Shown in pieces: positions 8,696 to 17,467 of a stretch of 64,000 nt of DNA. The notes under the pieces were generated by a model. The model ran no database searches and was not told the origin of the DNA. It worked only from the letters and a program-made list of their open reading frames with translations. The first letter of the stretch is position 1. Every line of letters starts with the position of its first letter. Source of the DNA: Aquicoccus porphyridii. GTDB lineage: Bacteria > Pseudomonadota > Alphaproteobacteria > Rhodobacterales > Rhodobacteraceae. The position numbers and the translations under genes are program-made. The stretch covers positions 516,065 to 580,064 of the forward strand of contig NZ_VINQ01000001.1 of the NCBI RefSeq assembly GCF_008369105.1, read 5' to 3'.

Positions 8696-9127
8696 TCAGC
8701 TCCGCGCCGATTTGCGTGTGTTGAGCAGGAGCGAGGTTTCGCTGGTCGCCACCCCGTCGAAGCGGCGGATGCGGGCCAGGATGTCGTCGAATTCCTCGAG
8801 CGTTGCGGTGCCGATCTCGGCGATCACGTCCCAGCGGCCATTGGTGCTGTGCACCCCGCGCACGGCCGAAAGGCCCGAAAGCTGGCGGATGATCCGGTCT
8901 GCGCCGCGCCCTTCGATCCCGATCATCATCAGCCCGCGCACCGGGTCGGCTAGCGCGTCCTCCTTGAGGACCACGGTGAAACCGATGATCTCGCCCGCGC
9001 GCCGGAGCCGTTCGATCCGCGCACGCACGGTGGTGCGCGACACCCCAAGCAGCAACGCCAGATCGGAAAGCGAGGCGCGGGCATCGTGGCGCAGGGCCGA
9101 GATGAGTTTCTGATCTGTATCGTCCAT
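8696..9127 (-). CDS. Lrp/AsnC-family transcriptional regulator
   Basis: A 143-aa protein with an N-terminal helix-turn-helix (DQKLISALRHDARASLSDLA ... GVSRTTVRARIERL) and a C-terminal RAM ligand-binding domain. ATG 9127 gives the canonical MDDTDQKL start; the upstream in-frame ATG 9178 would add residues unlike the family. It is transcribed away from the arginase and ornithine cyclodeaminase genes. This arrangement suggests an arginine- or ornithine-responsive activator of that pair, as known for Lrp-type regulators of arginine catabolism. That role is inferred from context. Confidence 0.88.
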   Translation of the reverse strand: MDDTDQKLISALRHDARASLSDLALLLGVSRTTVRARIERLRRAGEIIGFTVVLKEDALADPVRGLMMIGIEGRGADRIIRQLSGLSAVRGVHSTNGRWDVIAEIGTATLEEFDDILARIRRFDGVATSETSLLLNTRKSARS

Positions 9128-9242
9128 TTCGTTTGCCCCAGCCTTCGTTTCGATCAATCTCGCACCATTTTGACCCAATTGCCCGCTGGATCAATCCCCG
9201 TATCGGAGAAAGATTGCCCAAAAGCGGACAAAGAGGATCATC
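9128..9242. promoter_or_regulatory. Divergent control region of Lrp-type regulator and arginase
   Basis: A 115-base region between divergent genes that should hold both promoters and the Lrp-type binding site. AT-rich patches such as CACCATTTTGACCCAATTG (9172-9182 area) are candidate sites, but no clear consensus dyad can be assigned. AAAGAGGA before ATG 9243 is the arginase ribosome binding site. Confidence 0.5.
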
Positions 9243-10169
9243 ATGGAGCAGCGGGACATTCAACTGGTCGGAGTGCCGATGGACAGCGGCAAGAGGCGGC
9301 AGGGGTGCCTGATGGGGCCGGATGCCTATCGCATCGCGGGCATCGTGGGCGAACTCGAATTGTTGGGACACCGGGTTACGGATCGGGGCAATCTCGCCCC
9401 TGCCCCGCATGACCCCGACGCACCCGGCGGCACGATCTTTCGCCCCAACGCGGTGATCGGCTGGACCCGCGCGCTCATCGACGCGGCGCGCGATGCCATG
9501 CAGGCGGGCCTGCCGATCTTCATGGGTGGCGATCATGCGCTTTCGCTGGGCAGCGTGGCGGGGGTGGCGGCCCAAGCGGCCGAGACCGGCCGACCGCAAT
9601 TCGTGTTATGGCTCGATGCGCATTCGGATTTCCACACGCCAGAGACCACGCAAAGCGGCAATCTGCACGGCACGCCGCTGGCCTATATCACGGGGCGGCC
9701 CGGGTTTGACGGGTTTCCGCCGCTGCCCTGCGCCGTGCCGGAGGAGAATATCTGCATCATCGGGTTGCGTTCGGTCGACGGGGCGGAGCGCGAGGCGTTG
9801 ACGGCCTCGCGCATCCGTTGCCACGACATGCGCAGCATCGACGAGCATGGCATCGCGCGCCCCTTGGCGGCCTTCCTCGACCGGGTGGCGGATGCGGGCG
9901 GCGCGCTGCATGTGTCGCTTGACGTGGATTTCCTCGATCCCGGGATCGCGCCCGCCGTGGGCACCACCGTGCCGGGCGGGGCGACGTTCCGCGAGGCGCA
10001 TCTGGTGATGGAGATGATCCATGACAGCGGGCTGATGACCTCGCTCGACCTCGTCGAACTCAACCCGTTCCTGGACGAGCGCGGGCGCAGTGCACAGATG
10101 ATGGTCGACCTCGCCGCTTCGGCGCTCGGGCGGCAGGTATTCGACCGCCCGACCTATGCGAAAGGATGA
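9243..10169 (+). CDS. rocF: Arginase
   Basis: A 308-aa ureohydrolase with all manganese ligand motifs: GGDHALSLG (His98), DAHSDFHTP (125-133) and DVDFLDPG (227-234), then the substrate-region VELNP at about 271. Arginase converts arginine to ornithine and urea. The AKRRQGCLMGP-like start (SGKRRQGCLMGPDAYR) is typical of arginases rather than agmatinases. ATG 9243 has an AGAGGATCATC leader. The gene overlaps the next one by four bases, so ornithine is passed to the cyclodeaminase encoded downstream. Regulation is probably by the divergent Lrp-type protein. Confidence 0.93.
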   Translation: MEQRDIQLVGVPMDSGKRRQGCLMGPDAYRIAGIVGELELLGHRVTDRGNLAPAPHDPDAPGGTIFRPNAVIGWTRALIDAARDAMQAGLPIFMGGDHALSLGSVAGVAAQAAETGRPQFVLWLDAHSDFHTPETTQSGNLHGTPLAYITGRPGFDGFPPLPCAVPEENICIIGLRSVDGAEREALTASRIRCHDMRSIDEHGIARPLAAFLDRVADAGGALHVSLDVDFLDPGIAPAVGTTVPGGATFREAHLVMEMIHDSGLMTSLDLVELNPFLDERGRSAQMMVDLAASALGRQVFDRPTYAKG

Positions 10170-11227
10170 AGATCATGACGCAACCCTCTGACAAGGCTTT
10201 GGTTCCTTTCGTTTCGGTCGATCACATGATGGGGCTGATCCATCATCTTGGGATTGAGCAAACGCTGCGCGGGCTGGCCGATTACATCGAGGCCGATTTC
10301 CGCCGCTGGGAGAGGTTCGACAAGAGCCCGCGCGTGGCGAGCCATTCGGATGTCGGCGTGATCGAGTTGATGCCGACCAGCGACGGCGAAGCCTATGGGT
10401 TCAAATACGTGAACGGCCACCCCAAGAACACCAGCGAAGGGTTGCAGACCGTCACCGCATTCGGCCTCTTGGCGGATGTCTATACCGGCTATCCGGTGCT
10501 GCTGAGCGAGATGACCATCCTGACGGCGCTGCGCACGGCGGCGACTTCGGCGATGGCGGCGAAATACCTGGCGCCGGGCGAGTCGCGGGTGATGGCGATG
10601 ATCGGCAACGGGGCGCAGGCGGAGTTCCAGAGCCTTGCGATGAAAGCGATTTGCGGCATCGACACGGTGCGGCTTTACGATATCGACCCCAAGGCGACGC
10701 AGAAGGCGGCGCGCAACCTTGCGGGGATGGGGCTGCGGGTCGTTGAGTGCAAGAGCGCCGAAGAGAGCATGGAGGGCGCGCAGATCATCACCACCTGCAC
10801 CGCCGACAAGCAATATGCCACGATCCTGACCGACAACATGGTGGGGAGTGGCGTGCATATCAACGCCATTGGCGGCGATTGTCCGGGCAAGACCGAGCTG
10901 GCCCCCGCGATCCTCTATCGTAGTGATATCTTTGTGGAATATCCCGAACAGACCCGGATCGAGGGGGAGATTCAGCAGATGGCGCCGGATCATCCTGTGA
11001 CCGAGCTTTGGCAGGTGATCACGGGCGCGGCGCCGGGGCGGCGCGATGCGCGGGCGATCACGTTGTTTGATAGCGTGGGTTTCGCGATCGAGGATTTCAG
11101 CGCGTTGCGGTTCCTGCGCGATGCGATCCGGGGCACGGATTTCTTTGCGCCGCTCGATCTTCTGGCCGATCCCGACGATCCGCGCGATCTTTTCGGGATG
11201 CTGCGCCGGGCCGCGCCGCCAGCCTAG
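10166..11227 (+). CDS. Ornithine cyclodeaminase
   Basis: A 353-aa member of the ornithine cyclodeaminase/mu-crystallin family. It has the NAD-binding motif MIGNGAQAEFQS near residue 150 and the family segments NGHPKNTSEGLQTVTAFG and HINAIGGDCPGKTEL. The enzyme converts ornithine directly to proline and ammonia, completing a two-step arginine to proline route with the upstream arginase. Start ATG 10166 overlaps the arginase stop (ATGA); ATG 10175 is an alternative three codons later. Length and the GGDCPGKTEL segment favour true ornithine cyclodeaminase over alanine dehydrogenase-like relatives. Confidence 0.93.
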   Translation: MKIMTQPSDKALVPFVSVDHMMGLIHHLGIEQTLRGLADYIEADFRRWERFDKSPRVASHSDVGVIELMPTSDGEAYGFKYVNGHPKNTSEGLQTVTAFGLLADVYTGYPVLLSEMTILTALRTAATSAMAAKYLAPGESRVMAMIGNGAQAEFQSLAMKAICGIDTVRLYDIDPKATQKAARNLAGMGLRVVECKSAEESMEGAQIITTCTADKQYATILTDNMVGSGVHINAIGGDCPGKTELAPAILYRSDIFVEYPEQTRIEGEIQQMAPDHPVTELWQVITGAAPGRRDARAITLFDSVGFAIEDFSALRFLRDAIRGTDFFAPLDLLADPDDPRDLFGMLRRAAPPA

Positions 11228-11246
11228 CCGCGGGCAGCGCGCGGTG

Positions 11247-11375
11247 GGGTTAACGGCGATTTTCCGGCGAAAAACCGGGGGGTGACTCCCGGCTGCCGTC
11301 CGGCTGACATCCGGCTGCCGGGGATGCGTTAACCTTTCGGCAGGGAACGGGGTTAACGCGGCGTGCGCTGGGGAG
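11247..11375. repeat. Dispersed intergenic repeat, family 1, copy A (degenerate)
   Basis: Downstream of the ornithine cyclodeaminase gene. It starts GGTTAACGGCGATTTTCCGG with an imperfect hairpin (11257-11277), continues with GGGGGGTGA and CCGGCTGACATCCGGCTGCC, and ends GTTAACGCGGCGTGCGCTGG. The same order of blocks recurs at 41443-41565, so this is a repeat of about 120 bases and not chance similarity of hairpins. Confidence 0.7.
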
Positions 11376-11413
11376 GATGCGCCGGGCCGCGCCGAAATAA
11401 TCGCGACCCGACT

Positions 11414-11460
11414 GCCCCCTGCCGCCGGCGGGAGGAGCGGCGGCAGGGGGCTGTTTTCTT
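11414..11460 (+). terminator. Strong hairpin with T-rich tail, plus-strand orientation
   Basis: A perfect 13-bp stem, GCCCCCTGCCGCC (11414-11426) with GGCGGCAGGGGGC (11439-11451), followed on the plus strand by TGTTTTCTT. It would stop transcripts coming from the ornithine cyclodeaminase side and lies directly after the stop codon of the convergent EF-hand gene. On the minus strand no T tract follows, so its value as that gene's terminator is doubtful. A near copy lies at 11783-11827. Confidence 0.7.
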
Positions 11461-11462
11461 CG

Positions 11463-11717
11463 TCAGTCCGCCGACGGCGCCGCCATCAGGCCGGCATCCT
11501 GCGCGGCCTGGACTTCGGCATCGTCGAGCGCCCCGTCGCCGTTGAGATCCATCGCGTCAAAATCTTCGGCGGTGGTTTCAGGATAGACGGCCTGAACCTC
11601 TTCCAGGCTCAGCACGCCGTCGCCGTTGGCATCCACCTCGGTTGCGCCTTGCCCCATTGCGAGTGCCGGGGTCATCAGAACCGAAAGAGCGGCCAGGGTG
11701 GGAAAGAGTGGTTTCAT
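11463..11717 (-). CDS. Small exported EF-hand calcium-binding protein (copy 1)
   Basis: An 84-aa protein with a Sec-type signal peptide (MKPLFPTLAALSVLMTPALA, likely cut after residue 20-22) and two EF-hand loops, DANGDGVLSLEE (29-40) and DLNGDGALDDAE (57-68), both with the canonical acidic ligand positions. It is probably a periplasmic calcium-binding protein; partner unknown. ATG 11717 has a good AGGAGA ribosome binding site nine bases upstream. It is a tandem duplicate of the next gene, sharing leader, coding sequence and downstream hairpin. The longer in-frame extension to 11903 covers the upstream repeat and is rejected. Confidence 0.85.
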   Translation of the reverse strand: MKPLFPTLAALSVLMTPALAMGQGATEVDANGDGVLSLEEVQAVYPETTAEDFDAMDLNGDGALDDAEVQAAQDAGLMAAPSAD

Positions 11718-11782
11718 GTCATAGTCTCCTCTTGAGGTTGGGTGAAGGTCACAGCCTTCGGTCGCCATTTCGCGGCGGTTGG

Positions 11783-11827
11783 GCCCCCTGCCGCCGTTGG
11801 GGATGACGGCAGGGGGCTTGTTTTCTG
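11783..11827 (+). terminator. Duplicate of the plus-strand hairpin, between the EF-hand genes
   Basis: An 11-bp stem GCCCCCTGCCG (11783-11793) with CGGCAGGGGGC (11807-11817), then TTGTTTTCTG on the plus strand. It sits just after the stop of EF-hand copy 2 and was evidently duplicated with the gene. Its T tract faces against the direction of the EF-hand genes. Confidence 0.6.
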
Positions 11828-11829
11828 CG

Positions 11830-12078
11830 TCAGTCAGCCGCCCCCAACATGCCGGCATCCTGTGCGGCCTGGACCTCGGTATCGTCGAGTGCGCCGTCGG
11901 CATTGAGGTCCATCGCGTCGAAATCCTCCGCGGTGGTTTCGGGATAGACGGCCTGAACCTCTTCGAGGCTCAGCACGCCGTCACCATTGGCGTCCGCATC
12001 GGTTGCGCTTTGCCCCATTGCAAGTGCGGGGGCCATCAGGACCGAAAGAGCGGCCAGGGTCGGAAAGAGCGGTTTCAT
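11830..12078 (-). CDS. Small exported EF-hand calcium-binding protein (copy 2)
   Basis: An 82-aa paralogue of the neighbouring EF-hand protein. The signal peptide and first loop (DANGDGVLSLEE, 29-40) match copy 1. The second loop is DLNADGALDDTE (57-68), where alanine replaces the usual Gly at loop position 4. The C-terminus differs (GMLGAAD versus GLMAAPSAD). It has the same AGGAGATTACGACATG-type leader as copy 1. The unit spacing is 361 bases. It is probably the upstream member of a two-gene cluster; function beyond calcium binding is unknown. Confidence 0.85.
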   Translation of the reverse strand: MKPLFPTLAALSVLMAPALAMGQSATDADANGDGVLSLEEVQAVYPETTAEDFDAMDLNADGALDDTEVQAAQDAGMLGAAD

Positions 12079-12130
12079 GTCGTAATCTCCTCTTGTGGTT
12101 GATGAAGGTCACAGCCTTCGGCCGCCATGA

Positions 12131-12375
12131 AGCAAAGAGGGGCATGGTCTGGAAACGGGTCGTGCGTCGCGGGCCGATTTCGCGCCGTTTGCCGCCATTT
12201 CGGGGGGGTGCGGCGGGCGGACATCTGCCGGGCAAAATTCCGCCACCCCCGGTTGAGCGGATCTCCCCGCATGCAGCATTGGGTTTAGGCAGGGAATGGC
12301 CGGAAAAGCCGGTTCTTTTCAGGTTGGCGGGAGATTGCGTATTCCCGGCCAGGCGACAGTTGATGCGAATCGAGG
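12131..12375. other. Spacer upstream of the EF-hand genes
   Basis: About 245 bases between the EF-hand gene leader and the nrdJ terminator. It should contain the EF-hand promoter. A loose GC-rich inverted repeat (GGGGGTG near 12206 with CGCCACCCCC near 12240) is present. No gene is recognised. Confidence 0.4.
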
Positions 12376-12377
12376 AC

Positions 12378-12409
12378 AAGAAAAGAGGGGGGCCCGGAGA
12401 CCCCCCTTT
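12378..12409 (-). terminator. Rho-independent terminator of nrdJ
   Basis: Read on the minus strand, GGGGGG and CCCCCC arms (12406-12401 and 12392-12387) enclose an eight-base loop and are followed by TCTTTTCTTG. It lies about 95 bases after the nrdJ stop. Confidence 0.8.
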
Positions 12410-12503
12410 CAGTTTCGCCGTTCAGGCTCACTCGTTGATTACCGCCCGGTTTCTGCCTGCGGCCTGAACGCCGTCAGGGGCGAGCGCACCCGCCCCGGAA
12501 GTC

Positions 12504-15500
12504 TTAGCTACACCCGCTTGTCGCGCCGCAGGTGTTGCATTTCATGCAGGTGCCGTTGCGCACCAGCGTGTAGTTGCCGCACTCGCCGCAGGCCTCGCCC
12601 TCGTAGCCCTGCATCCGGGCCTTGGAGCGGGCGTCCATCGGGACCGTGCCCGAGGCCATGGCGGTCGTGGTGCTCGACGCGGCCATGGTGGCGCCCGCCG
12701 CCCCGGCGGTTTCCGGCACCAGCGTGTTGAGCGTCGAGACCGGATCGGCCCCGTGGAGCGCGGTGCCGCCGACCGCCTGCCCGCCCTGAAGCACCACCAG
12801 TTCCTGTGGCAGGCGCTTGCGCAGGTAGCCGGTCGAGCTGATCTGCTTGAGCACTTCGAGCGAGCGCGAGGCGGCGGTTCCCGATATCTCCTTGATGTTG
12901 GAGACGCCCTCTTCCTCGCCACGGCCGAGATCGTCGAACGAGGCGCCTTGCGGTTTGACATGGGCGAGGTCGGTCCGGTCGAGATAGCTCACCGCGAGTT
13001 CGCGGAAGATGTAGTCGAGGATCGAGGTGGCGTTCTTGATGCTGTCATTGCCCTGCACCATGCCCGCGGGTTCGAACTTGGTGAAGGTGAAGGCATCGAC
13101 GAATTCCTCGAGCGGCACGCCGTATTGCAGGCCGACGCTGACCGCGATGGCGAAATTGTTCATCATCGCGCGGAAACCGGCGCCTTCCTTGTGCATGTCG
13201 ATGAAGATCTCGCCAAGCTGGCCGTCTTCGTATTCGCCGGTGCGCAGGTAGACCTTGTGCCCGCCGACGATGGCCTTTTGCGTATAGCCCTTGCGGCGTT
13301 CGGGCATCTTTTCGCGGTTCGAGCGGACGATTTCCTTGATCACGACCTTCTCGATGATCTTCTCGGCCAGAACCTGTGCCTTTTCGTGGTTCGAGCCGCT
13401 TTCCAGCGTCTCTTGCGCGTCCTCGTCATCCTCGACCAGGGCGGCGGCCAGTGGCTGGCTGAGTTTCGAGCCGTCGCGGTAGAGTGCGTTGGCCTTGACG
13501 CCGAGCGACCAGCTCAGTTCGTAGGCTTTCTGGCAATCCTCGATGGTGGCATCGTTGGGCATGTTGATCGTCTTGGAGATCGCCCCCGAGATGAAGCTTT
13601 GCGCGGCGGCCATCATGTGGATATGCGCCTCGGTGCCGAGAGACCGCTTGCCGATCTTGCCGCAGGGATTGGCGCAATCGAAGACGTGGTAATGCTCGGT
13701 CTTGAGGTGCGGCGCGCCTTCGAGCGTCATGGTGCCGCAGACATGATCGTTGGCCGCGTCGATATCGGCGCGCGAAAAGCCAAGGTGCCGCAGCAGGTCG
13801 AAGGTCGGGTCGTTGAGCTTTTCGGCGGGGATACCGAGCGTGCCGGTGCAGAAGTCCAAGCCCAGCGACCATTGGTTGAAGACGAAACGGATGTCGAAGG
13901 CGCTGGCCAACGCAGCCTCGACCTTGTCGATCTCGCGCTGGGTGAAGCCGTGGCCGGCCAGCGTGCCGTGGTTGATCGCGGGCGCCTGCCCGAGCGAGCC
14001 ATGGCCGACCGCGTAGGCGATGATTTCCTCGATCTCAGCCGAGCCGTAACCGAGTTTCTCGAGCGCGGCGGGCACCGACTGGTTGATGATCTTGAAGTAG
14101 CCGCCGCCGGCGAGCTTCTTGAATTTCACCAGCGCGAAATCGGGTTCGATCCCGGTGGTGTCGCAATCCATCACGAGGCCGATCGTGCCGGTGGGGGCGA
14201 TGACCGAGACCTGCGCGTTGCGATAGCCGTGCTTTTCGCCCAGCTTGAGCGCCTCGTCCCAGACGGCCTTGGAGAGGTCGACCAGCTTGGCCTCGGGGCA
14301 GTTGCCGTGATCGAGCGGGACGGGTTTGACGGCGAGGTTTTCATAACCATCGGTCGCGCCATAGGCGGCGTTGCGGTGGTTGCGAATGACCCGCAGCATG
14401 TGATCGGCGTTGCGCGCATAGCCCGGGAAGGCGCCCAGCTCGCCCGCCATCTCGGCCGAGGTGGCGTAGGAGACGCCGGTCATGATCGCGGTGAGCGCGC
14501 CGCACATCGCGCGGCCCTCGTCGCTGTCATAGCCCAGCCCCATATTCATCAGGAGGCCGCCGATATTGGCGTAACCAAGCCCCAGCGTGCGGAAATCATA
14601 GGACCGCTGGGCGATTTCCTTGGAGGGAAACTGTGCCATCAGGACCGAGATTTCGAGCGTCACGGTCCAGAGCCGGGTCGCATGCATGTAATCCTCGGCC
14701 TGGAATTCGCCGTCCTTGAGGAAGGTCAGCAGGTTCATCGAGGCAAGGTTGCAGGCGGTGTCGTCGAGGAACATGTATTCCGAACAGGGGTTCGAGCCAC
14801 GGATCGCGCCATCCGCCGGGCAGGTATGCCATGCGTTGATCGTGTCGTGATACTGAATCCCCGGATCGGCGCAGGCCCATGCGGCATGGCCGACCTGTTC
14901 CCAGAGGTCGCGTGCCTTGATCGTCTTGGCGACCGTCCCGTCGGTGCGGCGAATGAGCTCCCAATCGGCGTCGTCCTTGATGGCCTTGAGAAAGGCGTCG
15001 GTCACCCGGATCGAGTTGTTGGAATTCTGTCCGGAGACCGACGCGTAGGCTTCACTGTCCCAGTCGGTGTCATAGGTGGGAAACTCGATCGAGCCATAGC
15101 CCTGGCGCGCGTAATCCAGCACCCGTTTGACATAGGTTTCGGGGATCGCGACCTTCTTGGCGTCGCGGATCGCCGCTTTCAGCCCCGCGTTGACCTTGGG
15201 GTCGGTTGCATCGTCGAGCGCCCCGTCCCAGGCGCGGATCGCGGCGAAGATCGAGTTGAGCTTCTGCTCGTGCATCTTGGAACCGGCGACGATGCTCGCG
15301 ACCTTCTGTTCTTCCTTGACCTTCCAGTTGATGTATTCCTCGATATCGGGGTGGTCGGCATCGACGATCACCATCTTGGCGGCGCGGCGCGTGGTGCCGC
15401 CCGACTTGATCGCGCCCGCCGCGCGGTCGCCGATCTTGAGGAAGCCCATGAGGCCCGAGGACCGGCCCCCGCCCGAGAGCGATTCGCCTTCGGCGCGCAG

Positions 15501-16190
15501 GCTCGAGAAATTGGTGCCGGTGCCCGAGCCGTATTTGAAGAGCCGCGCCTCGCGCACCCAGAGGTCCATGATGCCGCCCTCGTTCACCAGGTCGTCGCCG
15601 ACGGACTGGATGAAGCAGGCATGCGGTTGCGGGTGCTCATAGGAGCTTTTCGACTTGGTGAGCTTGCCGGTCTTGTAATCGACATAGTAGTGCCCCTGCC
15701 CCGGGCCATCGATGCCATAGGCCCAGTGCAGACCGGTGTTGAACCATTGCGGGCTGTTGGGGGCGGCCATCTGGGTGGCCAGCATGAAGCGCATTTCGTC
15801 GAAATAGGCCTGGGCGTCTTCCTCGGTCGAGAAATAGCCACCCTTCCAGCCCCAATAGGCCCATGCACCGGCCAGCCGGTCGAAGACCTGCTTGGCCGAG
15901 GTCTCGCCGCCCTTTTCGACATCCTTGCCATCCGCGACCGAGCGCCACAGGAACTCGGGCACGCCCTTTTCCGCGACCCGCTTGAGCTTTGCCGGCACGC
16001 CGGCCTTGCGGAAATATTTCTGTGCGATCACATCCGATGCGACCTGGCTCCAACCGCTCGGCACCTCGACCTCGTCGAGACGGAACACGATGGTGCCGTC
16101 AGGATTGCGGATCTCCGACGCGGTGGTGACGAATTCGATCTCGGCATATGCGTCCTGCCCAGCCTTGGTGAATTTTCTTTCGATTTTCAT
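12504..16190 (-). CDS. nrdJ: Adenosylcobalamin-dependent ribonucleotide reductase (class II)
   Basis: A 1228-aa protein that reduces ribonucleotides using B12 instead of a diiron subunit, so it works with or without oxygen. Seen in the sequence: [14 protein letters not shown] near 395, the active-site finger region [20 protein letters not shown] near 465, the phosphate-binding [13 protein letters not shown] near 664, and a long TSCPD-type C-terminal extension with a zinc-like cysteine cluster at the very end ([20 protein letters not shown]). Length fits the alphaproteobacterial NrdJ group. ATG 16190 is followed directly by the conserved [11 protein letters not shown] start. NrdR-type boxes lie about 200 bases upstream. 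It is monocistronic with its own terminator. Confidence 0.96.
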   Translation of the reverse strand: MKIERKFTKAGQDAYAEIEFVTTASEIRNPDGTIVFRLDEVEVPSGWSQVASDVIAQKYFRKAGVPAKLKRVAEKGVPEFLWRSVADGKDVEKGGETSAKQVFDRLAGAWAYWGWKGGYFSTEEDAQAYFDEMRFMLATQMAAPNSPQWFNTGLHWAYGIDGPGQGHYYVDYKTGKLTKSKSSYEHPQPHACFIQSVGDDLVNEGGIMDLWVREARLFKYGSGTGTNFSSLRAEGESLSGGGRSSGLMGFLKIGDRAAGAIKSGGTTRRAAKMVIVDADHPDIEEYINWKVKEEQKVASIVAGSKMHEQKLNSIFAAIRAWDGALDDATDPKVNAGLKAAIRDAKKVAIPETYVKRVLDYARQGYGSIEFPTYDTDWDSEAYASVSGQNSNNSIRVTDAFLKAIKDDADWELIRRTDGTVAKTIKARDLWEQVGHAAWACADPGIQYHDTINAWHTCPADGAIRGSNPCSEYMFLDDTACNLASMNLLTFLKDGEFQAEDYMHATRLWTVTLEISVLMAQFPSKEIAQRSYDFRTLGLGYANIGGLLMNMGLGYDSDEGRAMCGALTAIMTGVSYATSAEMAGELGAFPGYARNADHMLRVIRNHRNAAYGATDGYENLAVKPVPLDHGNCPEAKLVDLSKAVWDEALKLGEKHGYRNAQVSVIAPTGTIGLVMDCDTTGIEPDFALVKFKKLAGGGYFKIINQSVPAALEKLGYGSAEIEEIIAYAVGHGSLGQAPAINHGTLAGHGFTQREIDKVEAALASAFDIRFVFNQWSLGLDFCTGTLGIPAEKLNDPTFDLLRHLGFSRADIDAANDHVCGTMTLEGAPHLKTEHYHVFDCANPCGKIGKRSLGTEAHIHMMAAAQSFISGAISKTINMPNDATIEDCQKAYELSWSLGVKANALYRDGSKLSQPLAAALVEDDEDAQETLESGSNHEKAQVLAEKIIEKVVIKEIVRSNREKMPERRKGYTQKAIVGGHKVYLRTGEYEDGQLGEIFIDMHKEGAGFRAMMNNFAIAVSVGLQYGVPLEEFVDAFTFTKFEPAGMVQGNDSIKNATSILDYIFRELAVSYLDRTDLAHVKPQGASFDDLGRGEEEGVSNIKEISGTAASRSLEVLKQISSTGYLRKRLPQELVVLQGGQAVGGTALHGADPVSTLNTLVPETAGAAGATMAASSTTTAMASGTVPMDARSKARMQGYEGEACGECGNYTLVRNGTCMKCNTCGATSGCS

Positions 16191-16739
16191 CGCTGCCCCA
16201 TTGATTCAATCTTCCAAGTCCCGTTGGCGCTCCCCGGCCTCTTGGGGCAGCGCACCGGATCAAGAAACGGCAGGGTGAAATCGGACGTCCGCAGCCCGCA
16301 AGGCAAGCTGCAACGGATGGCGGTCAAGCGTCGTGCCCGACCCGTATCTGACTTTTTGTTTTCCCTGCCTGTCCCTCGTGGGCCACTATATGTTGTGTCC
16401 TCTCGACCGGCCTACACAAACTGGCGTAGAGCGCCCCCAATCGTCAACTGCTTTATTTTGAAAACGGGCCGATTTTCCGGTTGACCGTGGCCGCGGCACA
16501 AAATCCGGGCGGGGCAAATGATTCATCCACAGGGCGAGTCGATTGGCGGCGGGTGGAAGACCGGCAATGGCCAGTGTGCGAAAGGACTTGATTTTAGCAC
16601 AGTTATCGACCGAAATTGAAGGTCCGCGTGACCCCGGAGACCGGAACGGGCCCGGATCGGCCCCGGCGAGGCGGCAAGGAAAAAAATTTTCCGATCCCGG
16701 GTCAAGTGTCACGAAACCGACACGGAAAGGCCGGTCACC
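16191..16739. other. Divergent upstream region of nrdJ and the lipoprotein gene
   Basis: About 550 bases without a gene. It holds the NrdR-like boxes and a presumed long nrdJ leader of roughly 190 bases. AT-rich patches at 16430-16480 and 16580-16620 may be promoters. I looked for a cobalamin riboswitch in the nrdJ leader and saw no B12-box. Confidence 0.6.
16383..16429 (-). promoter_or_regulatory. Pair of NrdR-type boxes upstream of nrdJ
   Basis: Read toward nrdJ, ACACAACATATAGTGG (16398-16383) closely matches the NrdR box consensus acaCwAtATaTwGtgt. A weaker second copy starts 31 bases away (plus strand ACACAAACTGGCGTAG, 16414-16429). A separation of about three helical turns is typical of NrdR sites, which repress ribonucleotide reductase genes when dATP is plentiful. 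nrdR itself is not in the window. Confidence 0.65.
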
Positions 16740-17240
16740 ATGTGGTCAAAGCGATTCTCCCGAACGGTCGCGACGGTGGCCGGGATAGCCCTTGCGGCCT
16801 GCTCGGATGCGCCCACGACGGGCGATCTGCCACAGGTGACGAGCGCGCATTTCGTGCAAGCCCCCGCCGGGCTTGGCGAGGCCATGCAAGTCGCCTGCGC
16901 CGATCCGGGCGACGAGATTCACAGCCCCGTGCCGGGCGTGATCCAGTGCCGCATGCTGCTTGAACCGGCGGCAACGGCGAATGCGATTCTGGCCTATGAT
17001 GGAATCATCGAAACGCTGCCGCGGCTGGTGATCAGCCTCGCGCGCACTGGTGCGAGCGATGGCGAGGTGGTCACGAGCTGTGCCTTTCTCATGGTGCCCC
17101 AACGCGATGGCCGGGTGCAGCGGGTGCTTCACGATGATCGCCGCATCGAGCAGAAACTGCGCGGGATGCTGGCCCGGCTTGGCGGAACGCCGATGACAAC
17201 GCCCCCGGGGGACGCGGTGGACGCCTGCCTGACGACATGA
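16740..17240 (+). CDS. Small hypothetical lipoprotein
   Basis: A 166-aa protein with an N-terminal membrane segment and a lipobox LAAC, with lipidation expected on Cys21. The mature part has further cysteines (in QVACADPG, VIQCRML, TSCAFL and DACLTT) that could form two disulfides in the periplasm. No recognised domain. The start ATG 16740 is preceded by GGAAAGGCCGGTCACC, a plausible ribosome binding site. It lies alone between nrdJ and tRNA-Pro. Function unknown. Confidence 0.7.
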   Translation: MWSKRFSRTVATVAGIALAACSDAPTTGDLPQVTSAHFVQAPAGLGEAMQVACADPGDEIHSPVPGVIQCRMLLEPAATANAILAYDGIIETLPRLVISLARTGASDGEVVTSCAFLMVPQRDGRVQRVLHDDRRIEQKLRGMLARLGGTPMTTPPGDAVDACLTT

Positions 17241-17283
17241 CCCGGTCATGAATGTGAATGAATCCGGCGGGTGATCTGCCGCT

Positions 17284-17360
17284 TGGTCGGGGCGGCGAGA
17301 TTCGAACTCACGACCCCCTGTACCCAAAACAGGTGCGCTACCAGACTGCGCCACGCCCCG
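17284..17360 (-). tRNA. tRNA-Pro (anticodon TGG)
   Basis: The complement gives acceptor CGGGGCG (17360-17354) pairing with CGCCCCG (17294-17288), D arm GCGCAGTCTGGTAGCGC, anticodon loop TTTGGGT between CCTGT and ACAGG (anticodon TGG), T loop GTTCGAATC, and an encoded CCA (17286-17284). Confidence 0.96.
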
Positions 17361-17414
17361 AACCGAGGCTGTGTCTAGTCGCGCACCCGATCCTTGTCCA
17401 CAGGTAATGCGCAC

Positions 17415-17445
17415 AAAAAATGACCCCGGAGTTTCCCCCGGGGCC
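17415..17445 (-). terminator. Rho-independent terminator of the pyrimidine transport operon
   Basis: Minus-strand GGCCCCGG and CCGGGGTC arms (17445-17438 and 17429-17422) are followed by ATTTTTTG. It lies about 20 bases after the stop of the substrate-binding protein gene, the last gene of the operon. Confidence 0.8.
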
Positions 17446-17467
17446 AGGTCTTCGTCGGGCCGTTGCC

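Larger units (their letters stand above)
11414..12130 (-). repeat. Tandem duplication of an EF-hand gene unit
   Basis: Two units of about 360 bases in direct orientation. Each holds a GC-rich hairpin, an EF-hand gene, its Shine-Dalgarno leader and an upstream segment containing AAGGTCACAGCCTTCGG. High identity across coding and non-coding parts indicates a recent duplication. Confidence 0.8.

Noticed and set aside
12753..16484. Very long open frame (about 1240 codons) antisense to nrdJ
   Set aside because: It mirrors the nrdJ coding frame in GC-rich DNA, has no recognisable domain, and the opposite strand encodes a textbook ribonucleotide reductase.
16191..16500. Possible cobalamin riboswitch before nrdJ
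   Set aside because: I looked for a B12-box and the flanking stems on the minus strand and found none; only NrdR-like boxes are supported.
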